The notes under the pieces: generated by a model
Seen by the model: only the letters and a program-made list of their open reading frames with translations
Database searches by the model: none
What the model was told of the DNA's origin: nothing
Translations under genes and position numbers: made by a program
In this document: positions 51,744 through 61,199 of the stretch, piece after piece
Position numbering within the stretch: position 1 is the stretch's first letter
How the letters are laid out: every line of letters begins with the position of its first letter
Assembly (NCBI RefSeq): GCF_009905605.1
Contig: NZ_JAAAKZ010000001.1
Location: forward strand, 248,001 to 312,000
Direction of reading: 5' to 3'
Length of the DNA: 64,000 nucleotides
Source of the DNA: Runella sp. CRIBMP
GTDB lineage: Bacteria > Bacteroidota > Bacteroidia > Cytophagales > Spirosomataceae

Positions 51744-53654
51744 ATGGAGTATTTTAAAAAGCTGCTTGATTTATTAAAAACCGAACGGGAAGAAGACCAT
51801 AATCAGTACCGTAAACTCACCGAGCAATCTTCAGTGGCCGAGCGCCGGGCCAACGGCTTGACGTGGTATCCGGTAGCAATCAGAGGATCTGAAATGAGCC
51901 GGGGAGATTATTTGACCGTTGAACTCGAACGCACCACCCACCAAGATATTTCGCACCAATTTCGGTTTGGGATGCCTGCCGTATTTTTTTGTAACCACGA
52001 CCCCAAAAATGACCGTGTTGAAGGAACCGTAACGCATCAAAACGGCAATCGCCTGAAAATAACCTTGCGCATTGATGAGCTGCCAGAGTGGTCGCGGGAT
52101 GGGAAACTAGGCATTGACGTTCTTTTTGACGATAACAGTTACGAAGAAATGCAATCTGCCCTAAAGCAGGCGGCGGCGGTGTATGACAAAAGCATAAGCG
52201 AACCCACTGCGAGGCTGGTTCATATTTTAACGGGAGAACAAAAGCCGACTTTTCAAGAGCACATTCCTTACTTCAACGCTCCAAAATTAAATTCTTCGCA
52301 GCAATCTGCCGTCCATAAAATTTTGAGTGCCAACGAGCTTGCTATCGTACACGGGCCTCCAGGAACGGGGAAAACCACGACCTTGGTGCAAGCAATCAAG
52401 GCGTTGGTCAAGACCGAAAATCAAAAGGTGCTTGTAGTAGCGCCGAGCAATACAGCGGTAGATTTGTTGAGTGAAAAACTGCACGAAGAAGGGCTCAATG
52501 TGCTGCGCGTTGGCAATCCTGCCCGCGTCACCGAACGATTGATGGCGCTGACGCTCGACAGCAAAATGGCCGAACACCCCCAAATGAAAGAAGCGAAGCG
52601 CCTAAAAAAACAGGCGCAGGAGTTTAAGGGTATGGCCCACAAGTACAAACGTAATTTTGGCAAATCCGAACGTGACCAACGCAAGTTACTTTTTGACGAA
52701 GCCCATAAGATTATGAAAGAAGTGGGCAATACTGAGCAGTACATCATCGATGATTTGTTGGTAAAAGCGCAGGTGGTTACGGCTACGTTGGTTGGCTCCA
52801 ATCATTACACAGTCAGGGAGTTGCGTTATCATACGGTCGTGATTGATGAGGCGGGCCAGGCGCTTGAGCCTGCGTGTTGGATTCCAGTGCTGAAAGCCCA
52901 AAAAGTGATTCTGGCGGGCGACCATTGCCAATTATCTCCCACCATAAAATCGGACGTTGCGGCCAAAAACGGACTCAGTACAACCTTGCTCGAAAAGTGC
53001 GTAAACACGCATCCCGAGGCCGTTACGTTGCTCGAAGAACAATACCGAATGAATGAGCAAATTATGGGTTATTCTTCCCAGATCTTTTATCATAACAAAC
53101 TCAAAGCGCACGCGTCGGTGGCGCAGCGGCGGCTTTTTGCAGACGATAAACCCGTGTTGTTTATTGACACTGCTGGTTGTGGCTTTGAAGAAAAGTTGGA
53201 AGGCACCAGCAGTACCAATCCTGAAGAGGCGGCCTTGCTCCTCAAGCACCTCGTGCTCCTTACGGCCGAATGGGAAACCAAAAAAACGGCCGAAACTTTT
53301 CCGAGCATTGCCGTGATTGCCCCTTATAAACAGCAGATTCAGGTGCTGGCCGAACAACTCAGCCACGTGCCCGAACTGCAACAGTATCGGGCTCAGATTG
53401 CCGTCAATACCGTGGATAGTTTTCAGGGACAAGAACGCGACGTGGTCTATATCAGCATGACCCGCAGCAATAGCGAAGGAATCATTGGTTTTTTGGCCGA
53501 CATCCGCCGGATGAACGTGGCCATGACCCGCGCCCGCAAGAAACTCGTCGTAGTGGGCGATAGCGCTACCTTGGCGCAATTTCCCTTTTACGCTGATTTT
53601 ATTACCTACGTCGAATGCCTCGACGCGTATCAGAGCGCGTGGGAATTGATGTAG
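51744..53654 (+). CDS. SF1B DNA/RNA helicase (IGHMBP2/SMUBP-2-like)
   Basis: A 636-residue helicase starting at ATG 51744; a TTG six bases upstream is also in frame. Motifs: Walker A GPPGTGKTTT at about 204-213, motif Ia VLVVAPSNTAVD, motif II VIDEAGQALEPA, motif III GDHCQLSPT, motif V VDSFQGQERDVV and motif VI NVAMTRARKKLVVVGD. N-terminal beta-barrel region (about 35-130) is the 1B-like domain of the Upf1/SMUBP-2 group. It acts on nucleic acid with ATP in the cytoplasm. Function is broad. Confidence 0.9.
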   Translation: MEYFKKLLDLLKTEREEDHNQYRKLTEQSSVAERRANGLTWYPVAIRGSEMSRGDYLTVELERTTHQDISHQFRFGMPAVFFCNHDPKNDRVEGTVTHQNGNRLKITLRIDELPEWSRDGKLGIDVLFDDNSYEEMQSALKQAAAVYDKSISEPTARLVHILTGEQKPTFQEHIPYFNAPKLNSSQQSAVHKILSANELAIVHGPPGTGKTTTLVQAIKALVKTENQKVLVVAPSNTAVDLLSEKLHEEGLNVLRVGNPARVTERLMALTLDSKMAEHPQMKEAKRLKKQAQEFKGMAHKYKRNFGKSERDQRKLLFDEAHKIMKEVGNTEQYIIDDLLVKAQVVTATLVGSNHYTVRELRYHTVVIDEAGQALEPACWIPVLKAQKVILAGDHCQLSPTIKSDVAAKNGLSTTLLEKCVNTHPEAVTLLEEQYRMNEQIMGYSSQIFYHNKLKAHASVAQRRLFADDKPVLFIDTAGCGFEEKLEGTSSTNPEEAALLLKHLVLLTAEWETKKTAETFPSIAVIAPYKQQIQVLAEQLSHVPELQQYRAQIAVNTVDSFQGQERDVVYISMTRSNSEGIIGFLADIRRMNVAMTRARKKLVVVGDSATLAQFPFYADFITYVECLDAYQSAWELM

Positions 53655-53816
53655 AAATATGACTTTATTTTAACTAGAAAAAAGAGTTTTTCTTTCTTTT
53701 GTGGCAAAAAATGCCAATATTCGCTAACAACGATGAAAAACACTGTGTTGTATTAGCCAGCATCTCGGCTTTTACATCCGATTTTACGCAACCCATTATA
53801 CCTTATATACTCAATC

Positions 53817-54431
53817 ATGCTTCCTGAAAAAAATAAGGTTCTTGTTCTTTTCACGCACCCACTTTTGGAAAGATCCCGAGCCAATCGTTTGATTTTAAAG
53901 TCGTACTCCGATCGAGAGGATGTCACGTTTCATGATTTATATGAACGCTATCCTGATTTTAACATTGATGTGGAGTACGAGAAAGAGCTCCTTTTACAAC
54001 ACGAGATGATTATTTGGCATCATCCTTTTTATTGGTATAGTTGTCCGCCGTTGTTGAAGCAATGGATAGACATGGTGCTGGAGGTAGGTTGGGCGTATGG
54101 GCCAGGTGGAGATGCCTTAGAAGGAAAATCCATTTTACAGACCATTACGGTAGGGGGAGGTGTACAGGCGTATCAAGAAAGTGGTCATAATCGGTTTACT
54201 ATCAGAGAGTTTCTTCGGCCTTTTGAACAAACGGCGAATCTCTGCAAGATGAATTATTTCCCTCCTTTTGTGATTCACGGTACCCACCGCTTAGACAAAC
54301 AGGGTTTTGCGGACTATGCTACTGAGCTTGGGCTATTTTTGGACAATTGGCAGGATATTCAATACCAACCAAACCTATATCAACACACGTACATTAATGA
54401 TCTTCTCAAAAAAATAGCGACCTCAAAATGA
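53817..54431 (+). CDS. NAD(P)H-dependent oxidoreductase (KefF-like quinone reductase)
   Basis: A 204-residue flavodoxin-fold protein: KNKVLVLFTHPLLERSRANR, the MIIWHHPFYWYSCPPLLKQWIDMVLE stretch and the GGGVQAY loop are those of KefF/MdaB/NQO1-type enzymes, which use FMN or FAD. Its stop overlaps the KefC-like start by four bases (ATGA). The pair suggests an ancillary subunit that activates the antiporter and reduces quinones, as in E. coli KefF. Confidence 0.88.
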   Translation: MLPEKNKVLVLFTHPLLERSRANRLILKSYSDREDVTFHDLYERYPDFNIDVEYEKELLLQHEMIIWHHPFYWYSCPPLLKQWIDMVLEVGWAYGPGGDALEGKSILQTITVGGGVQAYQESGHNRFTIREFLRPFEQTANLCKMNYFPPFVIHGTHRLDKQGFADYATELGLFLDNWQDIQYQPNLYQHTYINDLLKKIATSK

Positions 54432-56311
54432 GCACAGGATTTTTATTTCAAGCATTAGTATTTATGGGGGCGTCGATTGTCCTTGTGCCTATTGCCAAAA
54501 AAATCGGGTTAAGTTCCGTGCTTGGGTATTTGGTAGCAGGTATATTGATTGGGCCTTTTGTGTTGGGTTTTGTGGGTGAAAACGGGCAAGACATCATGCA
54601 CGCTTCAGAATTTGGGGTGGTGATGATGCTTTTTTTGATTGGTTTAGAGCTTAATCCCCGCAAATTCTGGGAAATGCGAAAAGCCATTCTCGGGTTGGGA
54701 GGACTTCAGGTAGCGGGGACAACTGTCTTACTTTTTATCAGTTTTCTGTTGATGAAATGGCAATGGGAAATGGCCTTAGCGGTGGCGTTGGCGTTTTCGA
54801 TGTCTTCGACGGCGATTGTCTTGCAAACATTGAAAGAAAAAAATATATCAAGAACCATCGCTGGGGAAGCCTCCTTTTCGGTACTTCTTTTCCAAGATAT
54901 TGCCGTCATTCCCATTTTGGCACTTTTGCCGCTTTTGGGTACACCACATGCGGGGGCAGAGACCCATGCGTCGCTTTTTTCGGAGCAACCCGCTTGGATT
55001 CAGGCGATTTCGGTTTTTGTTGTGGTGGGATTGATTTTGCTAATCGGGAAGTTCTTGGTCGTTCCTTTTCTGCGATTTGTGTCCAAAAGCCAAATGCGCG
55101 AGTTGTTTGTGGCAGCGGCGTTGTTTATCGTGGTAGGCGTAGCGGCGCTGATGCAGGCGGTAGGATTAAGCCCTGCGTTGGGTACATTTTTGGCTGGAAT
55201 GGTTTTGGCCAATACCGAGTTTCGGCATGAGTTGGAGAGCGACATTGAGCCGTTTAAGGGATTATTGCTTGGATTGTTTTTTGTGAGCGTGGGTGCCACC
55301 ATTGATTTTGACCAAATCATGAGCGACCCTGCCACCATTGCGCTGCTGGTGGTGTTGGTACTGGTCTTAAAATTTATCGTTTTGATTATTACGGGCAAAC
55401 TGTTCAAAATGAGCAGTGACCAAAACCTCATCTTTTCTTTTGGACTTAGTCAGGTGGGAGAATTTGCCTTCGTTTTGTTGTCATTTTCTAGCCAAATTAA
55501 TTTATTGGACGCCGTTTGGAATGCAAAACTGATGGCCGTCGTTGCCATTACGATGGCTTCCACTCCGTTGGTTTTATTGCTCAATGAAAAGCTGATAGAG
55601 CCTTATTTTGGCGTAAAAACCAAGGGCGATGAGCAGGAAGAATCCGACACGATTGATACCCAACACAAAGTAATCATCGCCGGGTTTGGGCATTTTGGGA
55701 GTACCGTCGGGCGGTTTTTGCGAGCCAATGGAATCAAAGCTACAATTTTAGATAATGATTCGGACCGGGTAGATTTACTGCGGCGAATGGGGTTTGAGGT
55801 GTATTTTGGCGATGCTACCCGAGTGGACTTGCTGGAAGCCGCTGGGGCTTCAGAAGCGGCCATTTTGATTGCGGCCATCGACCCGCCAGAATTGAACCAT
55901 CTGTTGGTGGAAACCGCCAAGAAAAAATATCCTAATCTGCGCATTTTTGCCCGGGCACGCAATCGCTATGATGCCTATGACCTTATGGACATGCATGTGG
56001 AGCATATCTATCGCGAAACGCTCGATACGGCGGTTAGATTAGGGGTGGATGCAATGGTCAAGTTGGGCTTTCGAAAATACACCGCCACCCGGCAGGGGCA
56101 AAAATTTATTCATTACGATGAGCAATCGCTAGAAAAACTATCAAAAAATCGCCATAATGTGAAAGAGTATGCATTATCGGTACGTGAGCAAGTACAGTGG
56201 CAGGAGCAAATCCTGCAAAACGACTTATTTCTGGCCAAAGAAGAGACAGATATAAGCTGGGACAGCGAACACTTAAGGCAAGTAGTAACCCAAAACGACC
56301 CCAAAAAATGA
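54428..56311 (+). CDS. KefC-like glutathione-regulated potassium/proton antiporter
   Basis: A 627-residue CPA2 antiporter. About 12 membrane helices occupy residues 1-395, with the conserved GLELNPRKFW, VALAFSMSSTAIVLQTL and FSFGLSQVGEFAFVLL stretches. A C-terminal RCK/TrkA-N nucleotide-binding domain follows (about 413-530, VIIAGFGHFGSTVGRFL and YFGDATR). Family members protect against electrophiles by acidifying the cytoplasm. Co-transcribed with the KefF-like gene. Regulation by glutathione versus another thiol in this lineage is unknown. Confidence 0.9.
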   Translation: MSTGFLFQALVFMGASIVLVPIAKKIGLSSVLGYLVAGILIGPFVLGFVGENGQDIMHASEFGVVMMLFLIGLELNPRKFWEMRKAILGLGGLQVAGTTVLLFISFLLMKWQWEMALAVALAFSMSSTAIVLQTLKEKNISRTIAGEASFSVLLFQDIAVIPILALLPLLGTPHAGAETHASLFSEQPAWIQAISVFVVVGLILLIGKFLVVPFLRFVSKSQMRELFVAAALFIVVGVAALMQAVGLSPALGTFLAGMVLANTEFRHELESDIEPFKGLLLGLFFVSVGATIDFDQIMSDPATIALLVVLVLVLKFIVLIITGKLFKMSSDQNLIFSFGLSQVGEFAFVLLSFSSQINLLDAVWNAKLMAVVAITMASTPLVLLLNEKLIEPYFGVKTKGDEQEESDTIDTQHKVIIAGFGHFGSTVGRFLRANGIKATILDNDSDRVDLLRRMGFEVYFGDATRVDLLEAAGASEAAILIAAIDPPELNHLLVETAKKKYPNLRIFARARNRYDAYDLMDMHVEHIYRETLDTAVRLGVDAMVKLGFRKYTATRQGQKFIHYDEQSLEKLSKNRHNVKEYALSVREQVQWQEQILQNDLFLAKEETDISWDSEHLRQVVTQNDPKK

Positions 56312-56312
56312 G

Positions 56313-57188
56313 ATGCGTATTCCTGTAAGAAAAGAACTACAACTGCCATCGGCATCGTTTACGACGATTGAGCTGCAAGAAGCTCATTTTGACCCCAATT
56401 GGCATTTTCATCCACATTATCAACTTTTTACGGTGCTTGAAGGAACTGGTACACGCTTCATAGGTGACGATATCAGGCACTTTGAGGCGGGTGATACCGT
56501 TTTTTTAGGACCTAATATTCCGCACCTCTGGCGGAGCGATCGGGCGTATTTTGAGGGAAACCCACAACTAAAAACCCACGGTATCGTGGCGTACTTTACA
56601 GAAGATTTTCTGGGCGAGGGTTTCTTTGATAAACCCGAAATGCACGTTTTAAAACAGTTGTTGGAAAAAGGGCAAAGAGGGTTGGACATTAGGGGAGCGG
56701 CCCGCCAAATGGTAAGAGAAAACCTCAAAAAAATAGCGTCTAATCAAGGTTTTGAGACCATTTTAGAATTGTTGACCACGCTACATCACTTGGCAAATTC
56801 TTCGGAAGTGATGTACATTACGAGCGTTGGGTACGTCAATACCCATAAAGTATCGGAGACCGAGCGGATGCAGCGGGTGTATGAATACGTGATGAAACAC
56901 TTCAAAGAAGAGATTCGTCTGAACGAAGTCGCTGCACTGGCCAACATGACAGAAGCGGCTTTTTGTCGGTACTTTAAAAGTCGTACCAACAAAACTTTTT
57001 CGGACTTTGTGAGCGAAATTCGCATCGGTCACGCGTGCAAGCTGTTGGTGCAAGAAAAATATTCTGTTACCCAAATATGTTACGAAAGCGGGTTCAACAC
57101 CGTCTCAAATTTCAACCGCCAGTTTAAAAACCAAACGGGGAAGTCACCTTTGCAGTACCAGAAGGTGTATATGAGAGGTGGGGAATAA
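56313..57188 (+). CDS. AraC family regulator with cupin sensor domain
   Basis: A 291-residue regulator beginning one base after the KefC stop codon. N-terminal cupin (HFHPHYQLFTVLEGTGTRFI, DTVFLGPNIPHLWR) and C-terminal AraC helix-turn-helix (LNEVAALANMTEAAFCRYFKSRTNKTFSDFV, SVTQICYESGFNTVSNFNRQFK). Since it begins at the end of the kef operon it may belong to the same transcript and regulate it. Confidence 0.88.
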   Translation: MRIPVRKELQLPSASFTTIELQEAHFDPNWHFHPHYQLFTVLEGTGTRFIGDDIRHFEAGDTVFLGPNIPHLWRSDRAYFEGNPQLKTHGIVAYFTEDFLGEGFFDKPEMHVLKQLLEKGQRGLDIRGAARQMVRENLKKIASNQGFETILELLTTLHHLANSSEVMYITSVGYVNTHKVSETERMQRVYEYVMKHFKEEIRLNEVAALANMTEAAFCRYFKSRTNKTFSDFVSEIRIGHACKLLVQEKYSVTQICYESGFNTVSNFNRQFKNQTGKSPLQYQKVYMRGGE

Positions 57189-57220
57189 ATTATTAACCCT
57201 CAATCGTAACAGGGCAAATT

Positions 57221-57574
57221 ATGGCAGAACACTTAGAAACGGGTAAGCTCGGTGAAGACAAAGCGACGGCTTTTTTGCAGGACAAAGGCTACGAAATTTT
57301 GGTTCGTAACCATCGTTTTCGCCATTCGGAGATTGATATTATTGCCAAAAAGAACAAAATCCTGACCTTCGTTGAGGTAAAAACCCGCACCAACGTCAGT
57401 TTTGGAATGCCCGAGGAGTTTGTGGATGCCACCAAGCGCCGGCTCATTATGAAAGCCGCCGAGCAGTATATTTTTGATACGGACTGGCAGGGTGACATTC
57501 GTTTTGACGTAATCTCGGTCATTATTACGCAGCATACCACCCGGATTGAGCACATTGAAGACGCCTTCTATTAA
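57221..57574 (+). CDS. YraN family protein (UPF0102)
   Basis: A 117-residue protein with the YraN signature: LGEDKATAFLQDKGYEIL, RNHRFRHSEIDIIAKKN and LTFVEVKTRTN, giving the E-D-ExK layout of a nuclease-like fold. Length agrees with the family (about 115-125). The cellular role is unresolved. It ends at a strong hairpin. Confidence 0.9.
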   Translation: MAEHLETGKLGEDKATAFLQDKGYEILVRNHRFRHSEIDIIAKKNKILTFVEVKTRTNVSFGMPEEFVDATKRRLIMKAAEQYIFDTDWQGDIRFDVISVIITQHTTRIEHIEDAFY

Positions 57575-57578
57575 AAAA

Positions 57579-57621
57579 ATGGCTACGGTCTGACGGTTCA
57601 AAAACGTCGGATCGTAGCCAT
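57579..57621. terminator. Bidirectional terminator
   Basis: 57579-57595 pairs with 57605-57621 over 17 positions (two G-U wobbles) with a 9-base loop, preceded by an A-run. It separates YraN and the convergent barstar-like gene. Confidence 0.7.
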
Positions 57622-57637
57622 GGATTTAACACACTTT

Positions 57638-58063
57638 TTACATGGTAACAAAAGCGATTTCTTCTTTTTCTAAAATAGCCGTTGCTCGTTCGCTGTGTTG
57701 AATCAGAATTTTGATGTTTTTCTTCGGGATGTCATCATCATCGTCGAGCCATTTCCAATCTTCGGCGGTGGCATCCAATAGGCTGAGGAGTTCAACCATT
57801 TTTCTTTCTTTTTCGCGGGCTAGAAAAGCGTCAAAATGCGTGATGTAGAGTGCTATGTTGGCTTGTTTAATCCACGATAAATCATTCAGTAGGCCGTCCA
57901 ATAAATCCATATCTGGTTCAAAATCAGGCAGATTAAGGGCTTTTTCGATTTCATTGTAAAAATCGCTTAATGTTTGGGTTTTGGTGCCGTCGATTTGGGC
58001 GAGTTTGTAATTTTTAAAGTTAGTAAGGCCCTGTTCGGAAGACAAAAGGATAATGTTTGCCAT
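57638..58063 (-). CDS. Barstar-like protein (barnase-inhibitor family)
   Basis: A 141-residue protein. Residues about 20-75 resemble barstar: IDGTKTQTLSDFYNEIEKALNLP followed by DFEPDMDLLDGLLNDLSWI, matching the pattern of a helix, loop and acidic recognition helix that plugs barnase. The rest is longer than classic barstar (about 90 residues) and ends with an acidic loop (WLDDDDDIPKK). No barnase-like RNase is encoded nearby. It follows the giant sensor kinase by 30 bases on the same strand. Confidence 0.7.
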   Translation of the reverse strand: MANIILLSSEQGLTNFKNYKLAQIDGTKTQTLSDFYNEIEKALNLPDFEPDMDLLDGLLNDLSWIKQANIALYITHFDAFLAREKERKMVELLSLLDATAEDWKWLDDDDDIPKKNIKILIQHSERATAILEKEEIAFVTM

Positions 58064-58093
58064 AAATTAATCAGTTGAAATTTGTACTATTGT

Positions 58094-61000
58094 TTACAAA
58101 TAAAGGGGTAATTGAATCGTAACCCGCGTACCCGTCGGAAAAATATCCTCCACCTTAAAAGCCCCCCGGGGCTGTCCTTCGGTAGTGGGAAGCGCTGATA
58201 TTCGATCGGCGGTTACTTTCATGCCTAGCGATTGTTTTTTGCGTTGTTGTTTTTGATGAATTTCGGCGGCCGCTTTTCGGCCTACACCATTGTCCTGAAT
58301 TTCGACCCAAAGGCTTTTATCGGCCTGCCAAATTTTAATGGAAAGCTGTCCTTTTTCATTGGTTTTGTGCCTTAATCCGTGCAGAATGGCATTTTCTACA
58401 AAAGGCTGTAGAATCAACGGTGGCAGTTGGCATTTGTTGGGTACGGTTTCATCCAGCGTTATGTCGTAAGAAAAAGCCCCTTCGGCGCGTTCTTTTTCTA
58501 GCTCAATGTACAGTTTCAACGTATCCAGCTCCTGCGTGAGTGGAATCAGGTCATACTGTGAATTTTCTAAGATGTTTCTTACCAAAAGAGAGAAGTTTTG
58601 TAGAAAAGCGGAGGCTTTATCTGCCTGATTGCTAAGTATATAATACTCAATGGTATTCATGCAATTGAACACAAAATGGGGGTTCATTTGCGCCCGTAGC
58701 GCCTTGTTTTCTGCTTCAGCCCGTTGTTGTCTAATGCTTGCTTCTCGGCGTTCTTGGATCAATTTTGCCCGATAAAACCAGTACAAAATCCCTAAGAGAG
58801 ACGTCAATGTCAGGGCACGAAACCACCAAGTTTTCCAAAAAGGCGGCTCAATTGATATTTTAAAGGAAATAGGGGCATTCCATTTTCCTGAATCATTGAG
58901 TGTTCTTACCCAAAAAGTGTAGTCTCCGCCGTCGAGGTTGGTATATGTAATAGTATGCTTGGCGTGAGGGGCTGACCAGTCGTTGGCAAACCCTTCTAGT
59001 TTATGGCTAAATACGGCTTTTTGGGGATTAATAAAGTCCAAGGCCGTAAATTCAAAGGTAATGATATTTTGGTGGTAATGAATATTGATGGGCGAGGAGG
59101 CTACTTGGTTTTGATTAAAAGGAATTTCCTGCTCCAGCACTTTAAAACCAGTAAAAACCAAGGGGGCTGAGGCGGGGTTTTGGAGTAACTTTGAAGGACA
59201 AAAGTAGCTGACTGCCCCAATGAAATTAACAAAAAGTTGCCCATTAACGGCGCTGATGCGGTCGTACATAAAACTGCCGAATAAGCCGTCATTTACCGTA
59301 AATTGACGAAAATTCTGATTTTTTTTGTCAAAAACATACAAATTTCCCTGCGTACTTATCCACACATTTTGGTCAGAATCAATAAATAAGTCATTGCATT
59401 GACTGGCATTGAAACCCTCTTTTTCGGTAAAATTCCTAAACGTTTTTTGCGGAACATCCAACACCGAAAGGCCGCCTCGCGCGGCAATCCAAAGCTTACC
59501 TTTTTGGTCAAAATCCATTCCTAAAATCACATTCAGGTCGTCGTTGGTAGGGTTTTGCTGAATAAACTGCGTGATTTTGTGCGTTTTAGTATCAAAATAA
59601 TTAAGCCCTTTTCGGGTTGCTACCCAAAGATTCTGTTGATTATCAAGTAATAATCGGTTGACAACAAAATCAGAAAGCCCCGCTTCCGTGCTGAACTGTT
59701 GGCCGCGCTGGGTTTGGGCATCAATGCGCAGAATTCCCCCGCTCGAAGCCACCCAAAGCGTATTAGAAGCGTCGGCCACGATGTCATAAATTACTTTCTT
59801 GGCACCTTGATGGGAAGGTTGAAGCGCAAATTCTTGAAAAGAATCATGAACGGGATCATACCAAAAAAGCCCGTCTTCGGTGCCTGCCCATAGCCGATTT
59901 TGGCGGTCAAAATAGACCGAGCGCAGGTTTCGGTGCCCCACGTTGGCATCGGTATTCAGATAAGATTTGAGTAGTTTTTGACGCTTAAAATCGTATTTCA
60001 ACACGCCGCAGCCCCACGAAGCCATCCACAAAATATTAGAATCGTGGGGGTCGGGTTTTAACTCAAAAATACTGTTGTCGATGTAAGGGTTTCCCAGCTC
60101 TTGTAGGAAAGGCAACTTGAGAGAACGAATTCGGTTGTCGTCAAAAACTACTTTACTGACGCCCATTTGCGTCATAATCCACAGATTTTTTTGATTGTCA
60201 AGGTAAAAATTATTGACAAATGGACTGACCAAATTCGTCTCAAGGGGAGGATTGACGAGTGCTTTGGTAAAAACGTGCGTGTGAATATTAAAAGTAAATA
60301 GCCCTTTGCCGAAGGTGCCGCACCATAAAATAGAGTCGCCAGTAAGTTGAGGAAAAAATGCTACCTTTTTTATGACAGCAAATGGCTTTTTGAGGTTTTT
60401 CTGTTCGGGATAATACAACGCAAATTTGCCACTTTCTACCTCAAGAGATTGAACGCCCCCGCCTTCTGACCCTACCCAAATTTTACCTTCGGTATCTTCC
60501 GTGATGCTGTTAATTTCGTTTTTTTCGCTGTATTCGGTGTTTGGGTCTTGGTGGGCGTATTCCTTGTAAGTATTGGTTTTAGGAAAATACCTGAACAACC
60601 CGCTGTGAATTGTGCCTACCCAAATATCTCCTTTACGGCTTTTAAAAAGCCGTAAGAAATAGTTGGTTTTTCGCTCGCTTAGCTTCGTGGCAAAAAGTCT
60701 TTTTTTTACCCAATTGTACTTCATCAGGCCCGCACCGTTGGCGGCTATCCAGATGTTTGGGCCATCGGCCAGAATGGGCATAAAAACCCACCTCCCGTTG
60801 TTTTTTTTATAATAAACGTACTGAAAGTTGTCGTGTGTTTCGTCATAATAGCACACTCCAGTTTCCATACTAACCCAGATTCGGCCCGTAGAGTCGGCGG
60901 TGATGGCGTAGAGTCTACGCCCTCTGATGCCGTGAATATCGGTGGGGTCATAGGTGTAATTTTTGAAATGAAGGCCGTCATAACGACACAATCCATTGCG

Positions 61001-61180
61001 GGTTACAATCCAGAGAAAACCGCGTTTATCCTTTAGGGCATCGACCGTAATATCGGAGGCTAGTCCTTCTCGTTGGGTATAGTTATCAAAGTTGAGTTGT
61101 GATTGGATTTGGGCAAATGTAGAAAAACGTAGGCCCCACCATAAAAACAATAGTTTGATATGATAGCCCCGTAAATACAT
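58094..61180 (-). CDS. Reg_prop/Y_Y_Y sensor histidine kinase (LytS-type output)
   Basis: A 1028-residue protein starting at MYLRGYHIK (an in-frame ATG at 61237 would overlap upp). A signal/anchor is followed by two seven-bladed two-component propellers (about residues 20-650, repeats such as GKIWVGSEGGGV and NLWVATRKGLNYF), a Y_Y_Y domain (about 670-750), one membrane helix, coiled coil, and a His_kinase/HATPase output (NPHFVFN with His835, DNGVGRKAA). The dimerisation box is of LytS type. Partners are usually LytTR response regulators; none is present here. Confidence 0.9.
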   Translation of the reverse strand: MYLRGYHIKLLFLWWGLRFSTFAQIQSQLNFDNYTQREGLASDITVDALKDKRGFLWIVTRNGLCRYDGLHFKNYTYDPTDIHGIRGRRLYAITADSTGRIWVSMETGVCYYDETHDNFQYVYYKKNNGRWVFMPILADGPNIWIAANGAGLMKYNWVKKRLFATKLSERKTNYFLRLFKSRKGDIWVGTIHSGLFRYFPKTNTYKEYAHQDPNTEYSEKNEINSITEDTEGKIWVGSEGGGVQSLEVESGKFALYYPEQKNLKKPFAVIKKVAFFPQLTGDSILWCGTFGKGLFTFNIHTHVFTKALVNPPLETNLVSPFVNNFYLDNQKNLWIMTQMGVSKVVFDDNRIRSLKLPFLQELGNPYIDNSIFELKPDPHDSNILWMASWGCGVLKYDFKRQKLLKSYLNTDANVGHRNLRSVYFDRQNRLWAGTEDGLFWYDPVHDSFQEFALQPSHQGAKKVIYDIVADASNTLWVASSGGILRIDAQTQRGQQFSTEAGLSDFVVNRLLLDNQQNLWVATRKGLNYFDTKTHKITQFIQQNPTNDDLNVILGMDFDQKGKLWIAARGGLSVLDVPQKTFRNFTEKEGFNASQCNDLFIDSDQNVWISTQGNLYVFDKKNQNFRQFTVNDGLFGSFMYDRISAVNGQLFVNFIGAVSYFCPSKLLQNPASAPLVFTGFKVLEQEIPFNQNQVASSPINIHYHQNIITFEFTALDFINPQKAVFSHKLEGFANDWSAPHAKHTITYTNLDGGDYTFWVRTLNDSGKWNAPISFKISIEPPFWKTWWFRALTLTSLLGILYWFYRAKLIQERREASIRQQRAEAENKALRAQMNPHFVFNCMNTIEYYILSNQADKASAFLQNFSLLVRNILENSQYDLIPLTQELDTLKLYIELEKERAEGAFSYDITLDETVPNKCQLPPLILQPFVENAILHGLRHKTNEKGQLSIKIWQADKSLWVEIQDNGVGRKAAAEIHQKQQRKKQSLGMKVTADRISALPTTEGQPRGAFKVEDIFPTGTRVTIQLPLYL

Positions 61181-61199
61181 GGTTTGGATGAGCGAAAAG

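Noticed and set aside
53702-53716. TGGCAAAAAATGCC resembling a sigma-54 promoter
   Set aside because: GG and GC are separated by eight bases instead of ten; it also forms a short palindrome, so I did not call it.
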